A program made the translations under genes and the position numbers. Source: Saccharibacter sp. EH611 (lineage in GTDB: Bacteria; Pseudomonadota; Alphaproteobacteria; Acetobacterales; Acetobacteraceae). Taken from it: DNA of 64,000 nt. Location: contig NZ_WVHP01000025.1 in the NCBI RefSeq assembly GCF_009834765.1, positions 124,001-188,000 on the forward strand, in the 5' to 3' direction. The notes beneath the pieces were generated by a model. That model saw only the letters and a list, made by a program, of their open reading frames with translations. It searched no databases and had not been told where the DNA came from. This document shows, piece by piece, positions 15,744 to 25,251 of this stretch (the first letter of the stretch is position 1; each line of letters starts with the position of its first letter).

Positions 15744-17873
15744 TTATTCCGCTCTAGGTTGGGGTTCTCGTGCGACACTCCAGAGGGCAAAAGCCTGCAC
15801 AAGGGCAACTTCCTTGAGGCGTGTGAAGCGCCCTGAGGAGCCGCCATGACCGGCATCCATATTGATCCGACAGAGGAAGGGGCCGCCTTTGGCTTCTGCA
15901 CGGAGGCGGGCGATCCATTTAGCGGGTTCCCAATAGGTGACGCGTGGGTCAGAAAGCCCGCCCATCGCGAGGATAGGGGGATAGGCCACGGGGCGGATAT
16001 TATCGTACGGCGAGTAGCTGGCGATGAGGTCATAGGCCTCAGGGTCTGTCAGTGGGTTGCCCCATTCTGGCCATTCGGGAGGGGTGAGTGGCAAGGTCGT
16101 GTCTGACATCGTGTTGAGCATATCGACGAAGGGCACTTGTGCAGCGACCCCGGCAAAAAGCTCGGGCTCCATATTCGCGATGGCCCCCATCAGCAACCCA
16201 CCTGCCGAGCCGCCATGAGCCACGATGCGTTTAGGGGCGCTATAGCCTGTGTTAATGAGGTGATGAGCGCACGCAAGATAGTCGGTAAAGCTGTTGGTTT
16301 TGGTCTTTGCGCGTCCGTCTAGGAACCAGCTCCAGCCTTTTTCAGACCCGCCACGGATATGGGCAGTGGCATAGACCCAACCACGATCCACTAAGCTCAG
16401 TGCTGAGGTGGAAAAGCCTGCGTCCATAGAAATGCCGTAAGAGCCGTAGCCATAGAGCAGCATGGGGTTAGAGCCATCAAGCTCGGTGCCTTTGCGCATC
16501 AGAACGGTGATGGGTACTTCTTGACCATCGTGAGCGGTCGCAAAGAGCCGGCGTGTTTCATAGGCCGCAGGATCGTGCCCAGAGGGAACGTCACGCACTT
16601 TGCGTAAGGTCTTCTCCCCCGTGGTCATGTCATAATCATACCAATGGGCGGGCGTTGTGGGGGACTGGTAGATATACCGCAAGACAGGCTGGTCATATTC
16701 CAAAATGCCAAGCAAGCTGAGGTCGTAAGCGGGCTCTTCCATACTGATCCGCTGCGCATGAGCCCGAACAGTGCCTTCTGTTGCTGCGGTTGCGGAGAGC
16801 ACGTAGAGATGCTCATTGCCGTTTTGGCGTTCACTCCAGACAAGATGGTGGCGTCCTGCGCTGACACCCAGCACAAAATGCCCTTCCTTATAGGGGAGGA
16901 ATTCTTGCCAATGCTCCCGCCCAGTGGCGTTTTCTGGTGTGGTCATCAGCTTGAAGTCAACAGCACCATCGCGATTGGTGAGGATGATGAAGCGATCATT
17001 CCAATGGGTCAGGCTATAACGCTCCCCACGGACAAGAGGGGCTGCGACAACAGGCTCTGCCGTTGGGGTGTGGGCAGGGATCAACCAAGTTTCGTTCGTG
17101 TCATGGTCGCCGCGTTCAATAGCGATCCATTTGCGGGACGAGCTGACACCAATCGTGATGAAAAAGCCGGGGTCGGTTTCATCAAACACCAGCACATCGT
17201 CACCACCACAGAGCGGGCGGCGATAAATACGGGAAGGGCGGCCAAACTCATCGCGATAGACCCAGAAGAGCCATTGGCTATCGGGTGACAGCGTAAAGCT
17301 ACCGGTCGTGCTTTCAACAGCAGGGGCGCAGAGTTCCCCCGTGCTCAGGTCTTTGACCTGAATGCGGTACACCTCAGAGCCCTGCACATCTTCGGCATAG
17401 ACATAATAGCGGTGGTCATCGGTATGGGCCGCTTGAGCAAGGCTGTAGAAGTTATGTTCTTTGGCTAGTGCATCCACATCCAGAAGAATTTCTTCCTCCC
17501 CACCATCGCGCGGGCGGCGCACATGCTGGGGATATTGAGCATCTTTTTTAAAACGCAATGTATAAAGCCACGGCCCGTCTGGGATGGGCACAGCTTCTTC
17601 TGCTGGGGGAATGCGCCCGACCATTTCCTCAAACAGGGTCTTCTGGAGGCTTTCTGTTTCTTTCAATGCCGCGTCTGCATAGGCATTTTCGGCCATCAGA
17701 TGGGCGCGGATATCCTCACGCAAAACGGAAGGATCACGCAGAACCTGCTGCCAGTTTTCATCTTTCATCCACGCATAGGGGTCTTGGCGTGTGCGGCCAA
17801 GCTGCTCCAGCGTGATGGGATTACGACGAGCCGCAGGGGCTTGGGGAAGGGAAGACGTCTGTTGAGTACTCAT
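15744..17873 (-). CDS. Oligopeptidase B (S9 family serine peptidase)
   Basis: A 709-residue prolyl-oligopeptidase-family enzyme that cleaves short peptides after Arg or Lys. The N-terminal seven-blade propeller follows RQDPYAWMKDENW and spans about residues 75-425. The alpha/beta hydrolase domain has GYGSYG (475-480), the nucleophile Ser556 in GGSAGG, Asp642 in GGLSDPRVTYWEPAKW, and His676 in DAGHGGSSGR. There is no signal peptide, so it is cytosolic. Length and the acidic EELFAG-like segment fit family S9A. It is a single gene with its own 3' hairpin. Confidence 0.92.
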   Translation of the reverse strand: MSTQQTSSLPQAPAARRNPITLEQLGRTRQDPYAWMKDENWQQVLRDPSVLREDIRAHLMAENAYADAALKETESLQKTLFEEMVGRIPPAEEAVPIPDGPWLYTLRFKKDAQYPQHVRRPRDGGEEEILLDVDALAKEHNFYSLAQAAHTDDHRYYVYAEDVQGSEVYRIQVKDLSTGELCAPAVESTTGSFTLSPDSQWLFWVYRDEFGRPSRIYRRPLCGGDDVLVFDETDPGFFITIGVSSSRKWIAIERGDHDTNETWLIPAHTPTAEPVVAAPLVRGERYSLTHWNDRFIILTNRDGAVDFKLMTTPENATGREHWQEFLPYKEGHFVLGVSAGRHHLVWSERQNGNEHLYVLSATAATEGTVRAHAQRISMEEPAYDLSLLGILEYDQPVLRYIYQSPTTPAHWYDYDMTTGEKTLRKVRDVPSGHDPAAYETRRLFATAHDGQEVPITVLMRKGTELDGSNPMLLYGYGSYGISMDAGFSTSALSLVDRGWVYATAHIRGGSEKGWSWFLDGRAKTKTNSFTDYLACAHHLINTGYSAPKRIVAHGGSAGGLLMGAIANMEPELFAGVAAQVPFVDMLNTMSDTTLPLTPPEWPEWGNPLTDPEAYDLIASYSPYDNIRPVAYPPILAMGGLSDPRVTYWEPAKWIARLRAEAKGGPFLCRINMDAGHGGSSGRFTRLKEVALVQAFALWSVAREPQPRAE

Positions 17874-17943
17874 ATGTTCCTATGTGGCGGTTACTGAGAA
17901 AGCGTCAATAGCGTGGGGGAGGAAAACCCTGAGGGCCAGCCTA

Positions 17944-18237
17944 TTACCCGTCAAGAAAAGGCACAGGAACCTCAAGACAGTCTAGAATAGCCAGCACAAT
18001 AACGATGACGACGAGTGCAATACCGATCATCTCCATCACGCGTTGAAATGGCGATAAATGATAGGGCGGTTCTGTGGGGGAGCGGCGGTTGGGGAGGAGC
18101 TCAAGGAAGAGGAGACTAAAGGAGACCAACAAACAGAGGATTGCCCATCGCCGAGCGTGCCGTCCCTTGCGCAGGGCGCAGAGATAAGCAGCGTAAGAAG
18201 CGATCAGCCCGATGAGGAGGGAAAGAATAATCGTCAT
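17944..18237 (-). CDS. Small membrane protein (family member 2 of 3)
   Basis: 97 residues with three hydrophobic segments: ILSLLIGLIASYAAYLCAL, WAILCLLVSFSLLFLELL, and MIGIALVVIVIVLAI. It shares the ALRKGR-x4-W-x-x-LC pattern and an LLPNRRSP linker with the next gene (LLPPKNR) and with the protein at 6590. It is adjacent to its paralogue on the same strand. Function unknown. Confidence 0.6.
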   Translation of the reverse strand: MTIILSLLIGLIASYAAYLCALRKGRHARRWAILCLLVSFSLLFLELLPNRRSPTEPPYHLSPFQRVMEMIGIALVVIVIVLAILDCLEVPVPFLDG

Positions 18238-18288
18238 AATGTGTATCTGTTATGATGAAAGGAGTGTGATGGAGAGATCATCCTAGGA

Positions 18289-18630
18289 TTATTTCTTCAA
18301 AAGCAAGGCGGATAGAGCAATTAAGCAGGCGATCAGAAGGGAGATAACCAGAAGGATGGTTAGGATGCAGACGACTGAAACGCCAATCCACTCTACGAGA
18401 GGAGGAAAGCGCGGTGTTGTTTTAGGGGCTTTGGTAGCGCGGTTTTTAGGTGGGAGCAGCTCAAGAAACATCACGATGAAAGGGCAGGCAAAGCAGAGAA
18501 CCGTCCATAACGCGACGTGGCGGTTCTTACGTTGGGCACAGATAGAGCCCGATAGCCCCGCGAGAACACAGACCGTCAACGGCGCGATCCATTGTAAGAT
18601 CACGAAGAATAAGGGAAATGTTGGCTCCAT
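18289..18630 (-). CDS. Small membrane protein (family member 3 of 3)
   Basis: 113 residues with hydrophobic segments at about 8-28, 40-56 and 82-110. The central motif CAQRKNRHVALWTVLCFACPF ends in LELLPPKNR, parallel to its neighbour. The 51-base gap suggests a two-gene unit derived by tandem duplication. No known domain is recognised. Confidence 0.6.
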   Translation of the reverse strand: MEPTFPLFFVILQWIAPLTVCVLAGLSGSICAQRKNRHVALWTVLCFACPFIVMFLELLPPKNRATKAPKTTPRFPPLVEWIGVSVVCILTILLVISLLIACLIALSALLLKK

Positions 18631-18883
18631 GATGATGCTCCCTGATCGGTTCTTTGGGGAAAGAATGACATAAGGCTTTTATAAAAGCGATAAGGGGCGA
18701 GTAATGCTTCCCTTGTCTGTCATACGTATGGGCAACGAGGTTGAATGTTACGAAAGTGTCTCCTTTACATAATGGCTATTCATTCTAGTTTGCCTGAATG
18801 GAGGATCGTGGAATTCTGGTGAGTTTAGGCGCGTGGCAGAGGAAAGTAGTGTGGTATTTGCTCATGTATGATCCTAGAGGCCT

Positions 18884-19789
18884 ATGATGTCTGCAACGCA
18901 AAAGCGTATCTTTTTTCTAGCAAACCCTAGAGCGGGGCAGTTTTCACGCCAGCGTGTTCAGCGTTTTGCGCGGTTGTTAGAGCGTGCTGGTGCTGATGTG
19001 ACGTTGTGTGTCAGTCCAAGCCGGCAAGAAGCTCTGAAGCAGATGCGTCATGCTGTGGAGGAACAGTATTTTACCCATTATGTCATTGGGGGAGGGGACG
19101 GAACGATTGCTGATTGTGCAGCCTTCTTAGTGGGCACGCCTTTCGTGCTGTGTCTGCATCCCATTGGCACGGCGAATGTCTTGGCGCATGAATGGGGAGT
19201 TCCCCAAAAAGATCACGACAATGTAGCGCATATTATGCGTGGGGACACGCGCATGATCTGGCCCGGTCAGGCTGTTTTTTCTCACAGGACAGAGCTTTTT
19301 GTGCAAATGGCTGGTTTGGGGTGGGATGGTGCTATCGTGCAGGCTGTGTCGTTGCGGCTGAAGCGTTGGATGGGGCGCTATGCCTATGGTGTGAGTGCAT
19401 TAAAGGTCGCGCTGTTTTATCGCTCGCGTCCCTTTAAAGTGATCTGTGATGATGGAACGGTACATCAGGTTGTTTCGGCTATTATATCCAAAGGGCGCTT
19501 TTACGCGGGGAGCTATCAGATAATGCCGATCAGCCAGATGGGGCATGCGCGCTTTCATGTTATTTTGATAAAGAAACGAGGTATTGGAACGATAATACGC
19601 CTCGTCATGAGTGTGTTGATGAAGAAAACAATGATGGTGCCGGGGCTGTCTGAGGGGGTGGTCACGTCCTCAGTGCGGGTTATGTCGTCGGGAGACGTGC
19701 CCACTCAGCTTGATGGCGATGGGCAGGATGGAACGCCACATGCTTTTCATGTGGCCAAGGCACCTCTATGGGTGGGGTATCGTGAGTAA
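18884..19789 (+). CDS. Diacylglycerol kinase family lipid kinase
   Basis: A 301-residue protein with the DAG-kinase/sphingosine-kinase catalytic fold. Visible features are the nucleotide-binding ANPRAGQFSRQR (15-26), the hallmark GGGDGTIAD (residues about 69-77), PIGTANVLAHEW (about 93-104), and the GLGWDGAIV loop. Family enzymes phosphorylate diacylglycerol, sphingoid bases or undecaprenol-like lipids using ATP; the substrate here is unknown. AGAGG precedes the ATG, with a second ATG 3 bases on. It stands alone. Confidence 0.83.
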   Translation: MMSATQKRIFFLANPRAGQFSRQRVQRFARLLERAGADVTLCVSPSRQEALKQMRHAVEEQYFTHYVIGGGDGTIADCAAFLVGTPFVLCLHPIGTANVLAHEWGVPQKDHDNVAHIMRGDTRMIWPGQAVFSHRTELFVQMAGLGWDGAIVQAVSLRLKRWMGRYAYGVSALKVALFYRSRPFKVICDDGTVHQVVSAIISKGRFYAGSYQIMPISQMGHARFHVILIKKRGIGTIIRLVMSVLMKKTMMVPGLSEGVVTSSVRVMSSGDVPTQLDGDGQDGTPHAFHVAKAPLWVGYRE

Positions 19790-20088
19790 GGCTATCTGCC
19801 CTGTTATGATAACGTTATGAACGAGCGTTATGGAGTGCCGCTATGATGCAAGAGCTGAGTTGACGAACCATAAAACGACCATGATAGGTCTGTTATCTTC
19901 TAACAAGCGCAGTGACGCGGTATCGTACGTGTATGGGCTGACTAAAACAGGTCTTACGAGGGCTGCAGCGTATGAGAGGCCATGCTTCATGGCCATGTTA
20001 TGTGCCACGACCGAGCCTCTTATAAACGTAGCGTGTCGGAGCAGAATTGTTGCCCATGCAGCTTAAAGCGGCGGATAGAAGAGTGGTC

Positions 20089-20907
20089 TTATGAAGGCCC
20101 GTAGAGGAATTGGCGCAGGCGTTCTGTTTCATTTTCCCATACAGGTAAGGGATGGTCATCAATGGCGATAATGGGCGTTAGGCTCAGCGCTGTGACCAGC
20201 CATGCAGCAGGAAGAGTGGTGAGCGCGTCATCGGTGAGTGAACGTTCAGAGCAGTGTCCAGCTTCCAGCAGGCGTGCCCGTGAAATACCCGGTAGAACAC
20301 CATCATGGAGAGGGGGCGTGATAAGCTGCGTGCCATCATGAGCGAGGAAGGTTGCCGCGCTGGCCTCGGTGACAGAGCCGTGGTGATTAAGCATTAAGGC
20401 ATCATCAGCGCCCTGCTCTTGGGCCTCCAGGCGCGCAAGAATAGAGGGGAGAACACTCAAAGACTTGACCTGACAGAGAGGCGATAAGGCATCGCGTCGA
20501 TGCGTGCTGATACGCACGCGCACTGGTGCAGAGGCTGTGCGCGGCGGAGGCGATGCGGTGAGGAGCTGCGTTGGTTGCGGTGTTCGCGGCGGGGTGAGCC
20601 CCCGAGGGCCGGGGCCCCGGCTGAGTGTGAAGCGGATAGAGCCTTCATGGAGGGTGCAGGCTTCTAGGAGGGTGCGGCAATCATGGCGCATATCTTCCAG
20701 AGCAGGCGGCGGAAGGCGCAGCAGAGCACAGCCTTGGCGAAGGCGCTGATAATGGCGGTCGAGGAGGGGAACCTCACCGTTTGAAACGCGCATCGTCTCA
20801 AACAGCCCATCACCCAGTAAAAAACCACGGTCAGCAGGGGTAATTCCAGCCTCATCAACGGGAAGCAGGGTGCGGTTAAGCAAAAGAAAAGGCGCAGCGA
20901 TGGTCAT
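20089..20907 (-). CDS. pabC: Aminodeoxychorismate lyase or class IV aminotransferase
   Basis: A 272-residue fold type IV PLP enzyme. Lys148 in CQVKSLS is the Schiff-base lysine. RGFLLGDGLFETMRV near the N-terminus and SVTEASAATF (Glu181) are family signatures. The PabC role, converting aminodeoxychorismate to 4-aminobenzoate and pyruvate in folate synthesis, is inferred from the pabB gene 281 bases upstream on the same strand. A D-amino-acid or branched-chain aminotransferase is the alternative. No amidotransferase pabA is present in the window. Confidence 0.8.
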   Translation of the reverse strand: MTIAAPFLLLNRTLLPVDEAGITPADRGFLLGDGLFETMRVSNGEVPLLDRHYQRLRQGCALLRLPPPALEDMRHDCRTLLEACTLHEGSIRFTLSRGPGPRGLTPPRTPQPTQLLTASPPPRTASAPVRVRISTHRRDALSPLCQVKSLSVLPSILARLEAQEQGADDALMLNHHGSVTEASAATFLAHDGTQLITPPLHDGVLPGISRARLLEAGHCSERSLTDDALTTLPAAWLVTALSLTPIIAIDDHPLPVWENETERLRQFLYGPS

Positions 20908-21188
20908 GGAAGAAGCCGTGATGGAGCGATAAAAGGGCTAGGTTTGGAACGGAAGGGAAGTATATCGTGACATAGAACGCTCTCCAAGCCTGTGATTGGG
21001 TTGTAGAGAAGCTGGGCTACGGGCGTTTATCTGTTGTGGCGAGCGATAAAGAGCCGGTGAGAGGGGTATGTCCCAACCCGTAAGGTCAGGCTAGCGGTGG
21101 CTGTTAGCGATGAAGGAGAACGAGCTTCTTGATTGGGTATCAGGTTGTAAAGAGTGGTGGAGCGCTGCTCTACAAGCCTTGTCCGTTG

Positions 21189-22511
21189 TTAAGAGGAAGG
21201 TTCCGTCAGTGCTAACAAGGGGGCCGCCTTTAGTAAGGTTTCATGATATTCCCGCTGGGCATCAGAAGGCCAGGTGATCCCACCTCCTGCACCAAGAGAA
21301 AGCTGGTGAGCGGTGGCGCTGATACTGCGAATAATAACCGAACTGTCGAGGCTGCCATCCCACCCAAGACGGAACAGCGTGCCGCAATAAGCCCCGCGGG
21401 ATGAGCGCTCGACCTCATCAATAATCTCTAACGCGCGATGTTTAGGGGCTCCGGTGACAGAACCGGGCGGGACTGTTGCTGCGAGGAGGTCTATCCCGTC
21501 GAGTGTGTTTTTAAGTGTGCCTTGAACAGAAGAGACAAGATGATGGACATGCTCAAACCGTTCGACCGCGCATAGTTGCGGGACTGTGATAGAACCTAGC
21601 GCACAGACGCGACCAATATCATGGCGCATCAGGTCGGTAATCATGAGGTTCTCTGCGAGTTCTTTTGTGTCTTGGGTCAGAGCGGAACGCAGGGCCGCAT
21701 TGCGCGTTGGGTCTGGGTCAATCCCAGTTGTGCCTTTGATGGGGCGTGTTTCGATCGTGCCATCAGGCGAGAGGCTTAAAAATCGTTCAACAGACGCGCT
21801 TAGGAGGCTGGTATTGGCGGTATGGAACCACGCACCAAAAGGGGCAGGGCAGCGCGTGCGCATGCGTTGATACAGTGAAAGAAGGTCAAGCCGTTCAGGG
21901 CGAGAGCTGTGCCAGCGCATGGTGATATTCGCCTGAAAGATATCGCCCTGTTGAATGTAGGCGCGCACTTTATCAATCGTGTGATGCCAGGCTTGCTCAT
22001 CATAGTCTGCCTGCCAGCGCAACGGCGGCAGCGTGGAAGAGGGTGGCGGGGCTTCAGGCAAAGGCGGCGGGGGCGTGCCGTCAGGGCTGACCCACCAGAG
22101 AGCCTGCTCACGGCGATCAATCACAAAGAGATCACGGCAGGCGAGTGCTGTTAGGGGGGGTGTGGACAGCGGATGGCGCGAATGCAGGCCTTCACAGGCG
22201 AGGCCCGCTTCATAACTGGCAAGACCGATGACGCCGCCGCTAAAGGGGAGGTGCTTACAGTGAGGAGAGGCGGGGGGTGTGTGCTCACGCCAGAACTGGC
22301 GCAGCGTGTTCCAATAGGCGGAAGGGTCAAATCCAAGGACACTCAAAGAGGCCGAAGGGCGTGGGCAGAGAATGCTCCATCGATGGCGGTCTTGCTTGGG
22401 GTCGCCCCCACTATCGAGAAAGACGCTCTGAGGTTGGTTATGGCACAGGGTGAGCAGGTGTTCCGGTGGGCACCAAGGAAGCAATGTGCAGAGCGGCGCT
22501 GAAGTGGGCAT
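21189..22511 (-). CDS. pabB: Aminodeoxychorismate synthase component I
   Basis: A 440-residue chorismate-binding enzyme of the folate pathway that makes 4-amino-4-deoxychorismate. The decisive motif is PIKGTTG with Lys259; the PabB lysine replaces the Ala of TrpE. Other signatures are IQQGDIFQANIT, AENLMITDLMRHDIGRV, PPGSVTGAPKHRALEIIDEVE and GAGGGITWPSD. The N-terminal half is short and proline-rich. A glutamine amidotransferase partner (PabA/TrpG) is not encoded nearby. No clear ribosome binding site was found for ATG 22511. Confidence 0.9.
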   Translation of the reverse strand: MPTSAPLCTLLPWCPPEHLLTLCHNQPQSVFLDSGGDPKQDRHRWSILCPRPSASLSVLGFDPSAYWNTLRQFWREHTPPASPHCKHLPFSGGVIGLASYEAGLACEGLHSRHPLSTPPLTALACRDLFVIDRREQALWWVSPDGTPPPPLPEAPPPSSTLPPLRWQADYDEQAWHHTIDKVRAYIQQGDIFQANITMRWHSSRPERLDLLSLYQRMRTRCPAPFGAWFHTANTSLLSASVERFLSLSPDGTIETRPIKGTTGIDPDPTRNAALRSALTQDTKELAENLMITDLMRHDIGRVCALGSITVPQLCAVERFEHVHHLVSSVQGTLKNTLDGIDLLAATVPPGSVTGAPKHRALEIIDEVERSSRGAYCGTLFRLGWDGSLDSSVIIRSISATAHQLSLGAGGGITWPSDAQREYHETLLKAAPLLALTEPSS

Positions 22512-22901
22512 GGGCAGAGAAGATCATCACCAAAGAGACTGACATAGAGAGGCGCCACTGTGTCAGGAGGGGATGTCCTCTGGCAAGCCCCCCTTTGGCC
22601 GTTCCAGTCATGTAGAGATGCTGGCGTGTCATAATGGCGTGATACGGAGAATATTTAGAATATCACGTAAAATATTCATCCTATTGGAAGGTCATGAGTG
22701 CTTTGTAGTCATCATTTTTTCTGAGGCGTGATGGCTTAATTTCTGGGTAGTTACACTATGGATTGCACGTTAATTATGTGTAAGAATTGTTGATTTACAA
22801 GATGTTAAGTTGTCAGGAAAGAAAAGGGATGTTTCGTTACTCTCCAAAAGTAGAGAGGCTGTTTTGCTTGGCGCATGAAGGCCTCATGAGAGGAGAGAAG
22901 C
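22512..22901. other. Gap upstream of the lipoprotein genes
   Basis: No gene is seen. GAATATTT (22649-22656) and AAATATTC (22670-22677) form an AT-rich inverted repeat that may be an operator for the divergent pabB or lipoprotein transcripts. The right half is AT-rich and probably carries the lipoprotein promoter. Confidence 0.35.
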
Positions 22902-23672
22902 GTGAAGAAAACCTCGTCTATAAGAACATCCCTGGCCATGTTGGTTGGTATCGCAGGGCTTATGAGTGGCTGCACAGGGGTGGGCGGATCGCTTAACCGT
23001 CCGCTTTTCTCCACTCAGCCACCGCTTGATTATGACGACCCCGTTTTAGCGACGGAAGAAGCGGTTCTTCAATGTCGGAAAGGCTATGAGGGAAAGGAAG
23101 GCCAGCCTACTCTATGGGCTGGCTTAGAGACGTGTGAAAAGTCGTCATTTGTGTACTGGACGATTGATCATTCTCTAGACAAAAGCACGATCGACGGGGT
23201 GATTCAGCAAAATCACGCTCTTTTGGCTCAGGCGCAACAAGGGCGGCTCTCGGCAGAAGAAGCGTGGTTGCAGTTTATGCTGGCGATGGAAAAGGCAGCC
23301 GTTGAGCGTTCCGCTCCAGAGCGCACGTCTTATGCGGTCGAGTATGATCAGGCAGAGACGCAGCAACAACAGGCCTGTGCGCGTCGTTATAGTGGGCATG
23401 AGGCGCCGAACCCGCATTATAGAGCTTTATGTCATAACATTGCGTATCTTACGTGGGCGCGTCGGATGGGGGGCTATCGTGTGTCAGATTTAACGCCCGT
23501 TTTAGACGCCAATCTTGCGAATGCGCAGGATGAACAAGATGGTCATTACGATATGAAAAAATCTCTAGATCGTTTGCAACAGGCGCATAGTGAGGTCACC
23601 CAACGTGTTGGGCAGCAAGGAATAGTGCATTATACAGGGGAAAGCTCTGTTTTGCGTACTTGGGTTCAGTGA
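22902..23672 (+). CDS. Putative lipoprotein, tandem family member 1
   Basis: 256 residues from a GTG with AGGAG 6 bases upstream. The lipobox is LMSGC, giving a lipid-anchored Cys24. The body shares a long domain with the next two genes: a CRKGYEGK-x-GQPTLWAGLETCE block, a QNHALLAQAQQGRLSAEEAWLQ block, and an ARRYSGHEAPNPHYRALCHNIAYLTWARRMGGY block. Conserved Cys pairs suggest disulfides. It is the shortest copy, ending soon after the shared domain. I do not recognise the family, and no function is assigned. Confidence 0.65.
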   Translation: MKKTSSIRTSLAMLVGIAGLMSGCTGVGGSLNRPLFSTQPPLDYDDPVLATEEAVLQCRKGYEGKEGQPTLWAGLETCEKSSFVYWTIDHSLDKSTIDGVIQQNHALLAQAQQGRLSAEEAWLQFMLAMEKAAVERSAPERTSYAVEYDQAETQQQQACARRYSGHEAPNPHYRALCHNIAYLTWARRMGGYRVSDLTPVLDANLANAQDEQDGHYDMKKSLDRLQQAHSEVTQRVGQQGIVHYTGESSVLRTWVQ

Positions 23673-23735
23673 TGATGTTTTAAGGATTGGTCGAGGGTAA
23701 TGGCTCATATATAGTTTTGATAATGGAATAATAAA

Positions 23736-25130
23736 ATGATAAATATGTCAAACGTAAAATGGTCGGCCTTATTGCTCGGAGCTACCTTTTTGCTCAGCGG
23801 TTGTGAGAGTGCGGGGATGCGTTCTCATCCTGAGAGAAACGCGGAAAAAGGAGGGACGGCTGGGAGAATTGCAGGCTGTATTATATGGGCTCCGTATTGT
23901 GTGCCGTATGAGGTCGTCAAAAACATCCCGACATTGTTCCCAAAGGTGGACCCGAAGGATGAGAGTGACCCCGTGCGGTCAACGCGGGAAGACATCCAAA
24001 AGTGCCGTGTAAACTACATGGGAAAAGGGAACCAGCCGACGCAATGGGAAGCGCTGGAACGGTGTGAAAATGATGTCTTTGATCAATGGGCCGCAGGTGG
24101 GCCACTGACCTACGATGCGATTGAGGCCGTGCACCGAGAGAATCATGCTCTCATAACGGCGCAATCACAGGGGAAAATGACCGCTGAAGAAGGGTGGTTA
24201 CGCCTGAATATCGCGATGGAAATGGCAACGGTGCCCATAACGGACACAGAGCGTCTCAATCCCGAGATTGACCGCGATAAGCTACAAGACTGGCAGAACG
24301 AGCAATGTGATTCTCGGTATGATGGCTATACAGAACCCGTGGCGCATGACAGGGCGCTATGCCGTATGGTGGCTTATACAGCGTGGGCACGGCGTTATGG
24401 GGGCTATCAAGCGTCTGATCTCTCTCCCATGATGGAGGCTCATCGCGCTCTTGAGAGCGACCCTCGGCATGATGAAGACTACATCACAGCCACTCTTCAA
24501 TCGGCGCAACGGCAGGTGGATATTAAGAGGAGTGAGCGTGAGCAAGAAGCGGCTCGTCAGGCGCAGGAAGACAAAGAGAAAGAGGCTCAAGCTCAGAAAT
24601 TAGCAGAATGGCATGCCTCGCCCGCCTATAAGGCGCAAGTGCGTGACGAGACGTTGGGGCATTGCGCGCATATCGCTGCTGCTTATGCGCAGGAACAATG
24701 TGGGGTCAATGCGTGGTATCGTTGGGGAAAAGACAGTGACGTGCCCATTGAGATTATCACAGCGGCGGTTCATAGCACGCAGAGCATCGCGCAGCAGCGT
24801 GAGCAAGGCACGGTGTCTGCTGAGCAAGCTCAGAGAGCATTAGCGCGTGTGAAAGCGGAGGCAGTCGCACGATATGAGGCTCATATGCGGCAGGTTGCGG
24901 CAGAGCAAGCGAAGGAAGCGCAGCAGCAAGCCGAAGCCCAAGCCGCTCAGGAGCGTGAAGTAGAGCGTGCGCAAGAGGAAGAGCAACGTCGGGAGGCCGC
25001 AGAGCAAGAGCAAGTGGATCGGATTAAATCCGCTGTGAGGTCGGAAGTTTCCAGCGCGCTGGATGATGCGCGCTCAAGGGGCTTTACGTGCGATAATGTT
25101 GGTTCATCTGTGCGCTGTACGCCTAACTGA
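23736..25130 (+). CDS. Putative lipoprotein, tandem family member 2, with coiled-coil tail
   Basis: 464 residues with lipobox LLSGC (Cys23). The shared domain (residues about 70-240) contains SDPVRSTREDIQKCR, LERCENDVFDQWAAGGP, EEGWLRLNIAMEM and YGGYQASDLSP. A Gln/Glu/Ala-rich coiled coil follows (about 255-300), then a second Cys-containing module (LGHCAHIAAAYAQEQCGVNAWYRWG), another coiled coil (about 360-430) and a short Cys pair motif GFTCDNVGSSVRC. The architecture suggests an extended periplasmic or outer-membrane-anchored protein. The upstream gap is 63 bases. Function unknown. Confidence 0.65.
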   Translation: MINMSNVKWSALLLGATFLLSGCESAGMRSHPERNAEKGGTAGRIAGCIIWAPYCVPYEVVKNIPTLFPKVDPKDESDPVRSTREDIQKCRVNYMGKGNQPTQWEALERCENDVFDQWAAGGPLTYDAIEAVHRENHALITAQSQGKMTAEEGWLRLNIAMEMATVPITDTERLNPEIDRDKLQDWQNEQCDSRYDGYTEPVAHDRALCRMVAYTAWARRYGGYQASDLSPMMEAHRALESDPRHDEDYITATLQSAQRQVDIKRSEREQEAARQAQEDKEKEAQAQKLAEWHASPAYKAQVRDETLGHCAHIAAAYAQEQCGVNAWYRWGKDSDVPIEIITAAVHSTQSIAQQREQGTVSAEQAQRALARVKAEAVARYEAHMRQVAAEQAKEAQQQAEAQAAQEREVERAQEEEQRREAAEQEQVDRIKSAVRSEVSSALDDARSRGFTCDNVGSSVRCTPN

Positions 25131-25251
25131 GAGGGGGAGGTATCTTCTCCATTGCCAGAGGGACGGAAGAATGGTTGTCTGCAAACATCAAAGACGTTGT
25201 TAAGCATGCTGGATGAGGCGTGTTTGTTATTGAGTGAAGAGACGGCCATTT

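Noticed and set aside
19830-20066. 78-residue ORF between the lipid kinase and pabC
   Set aside because: No ribosome binding site, no recognisable character, and a composition like non-coding DNA.
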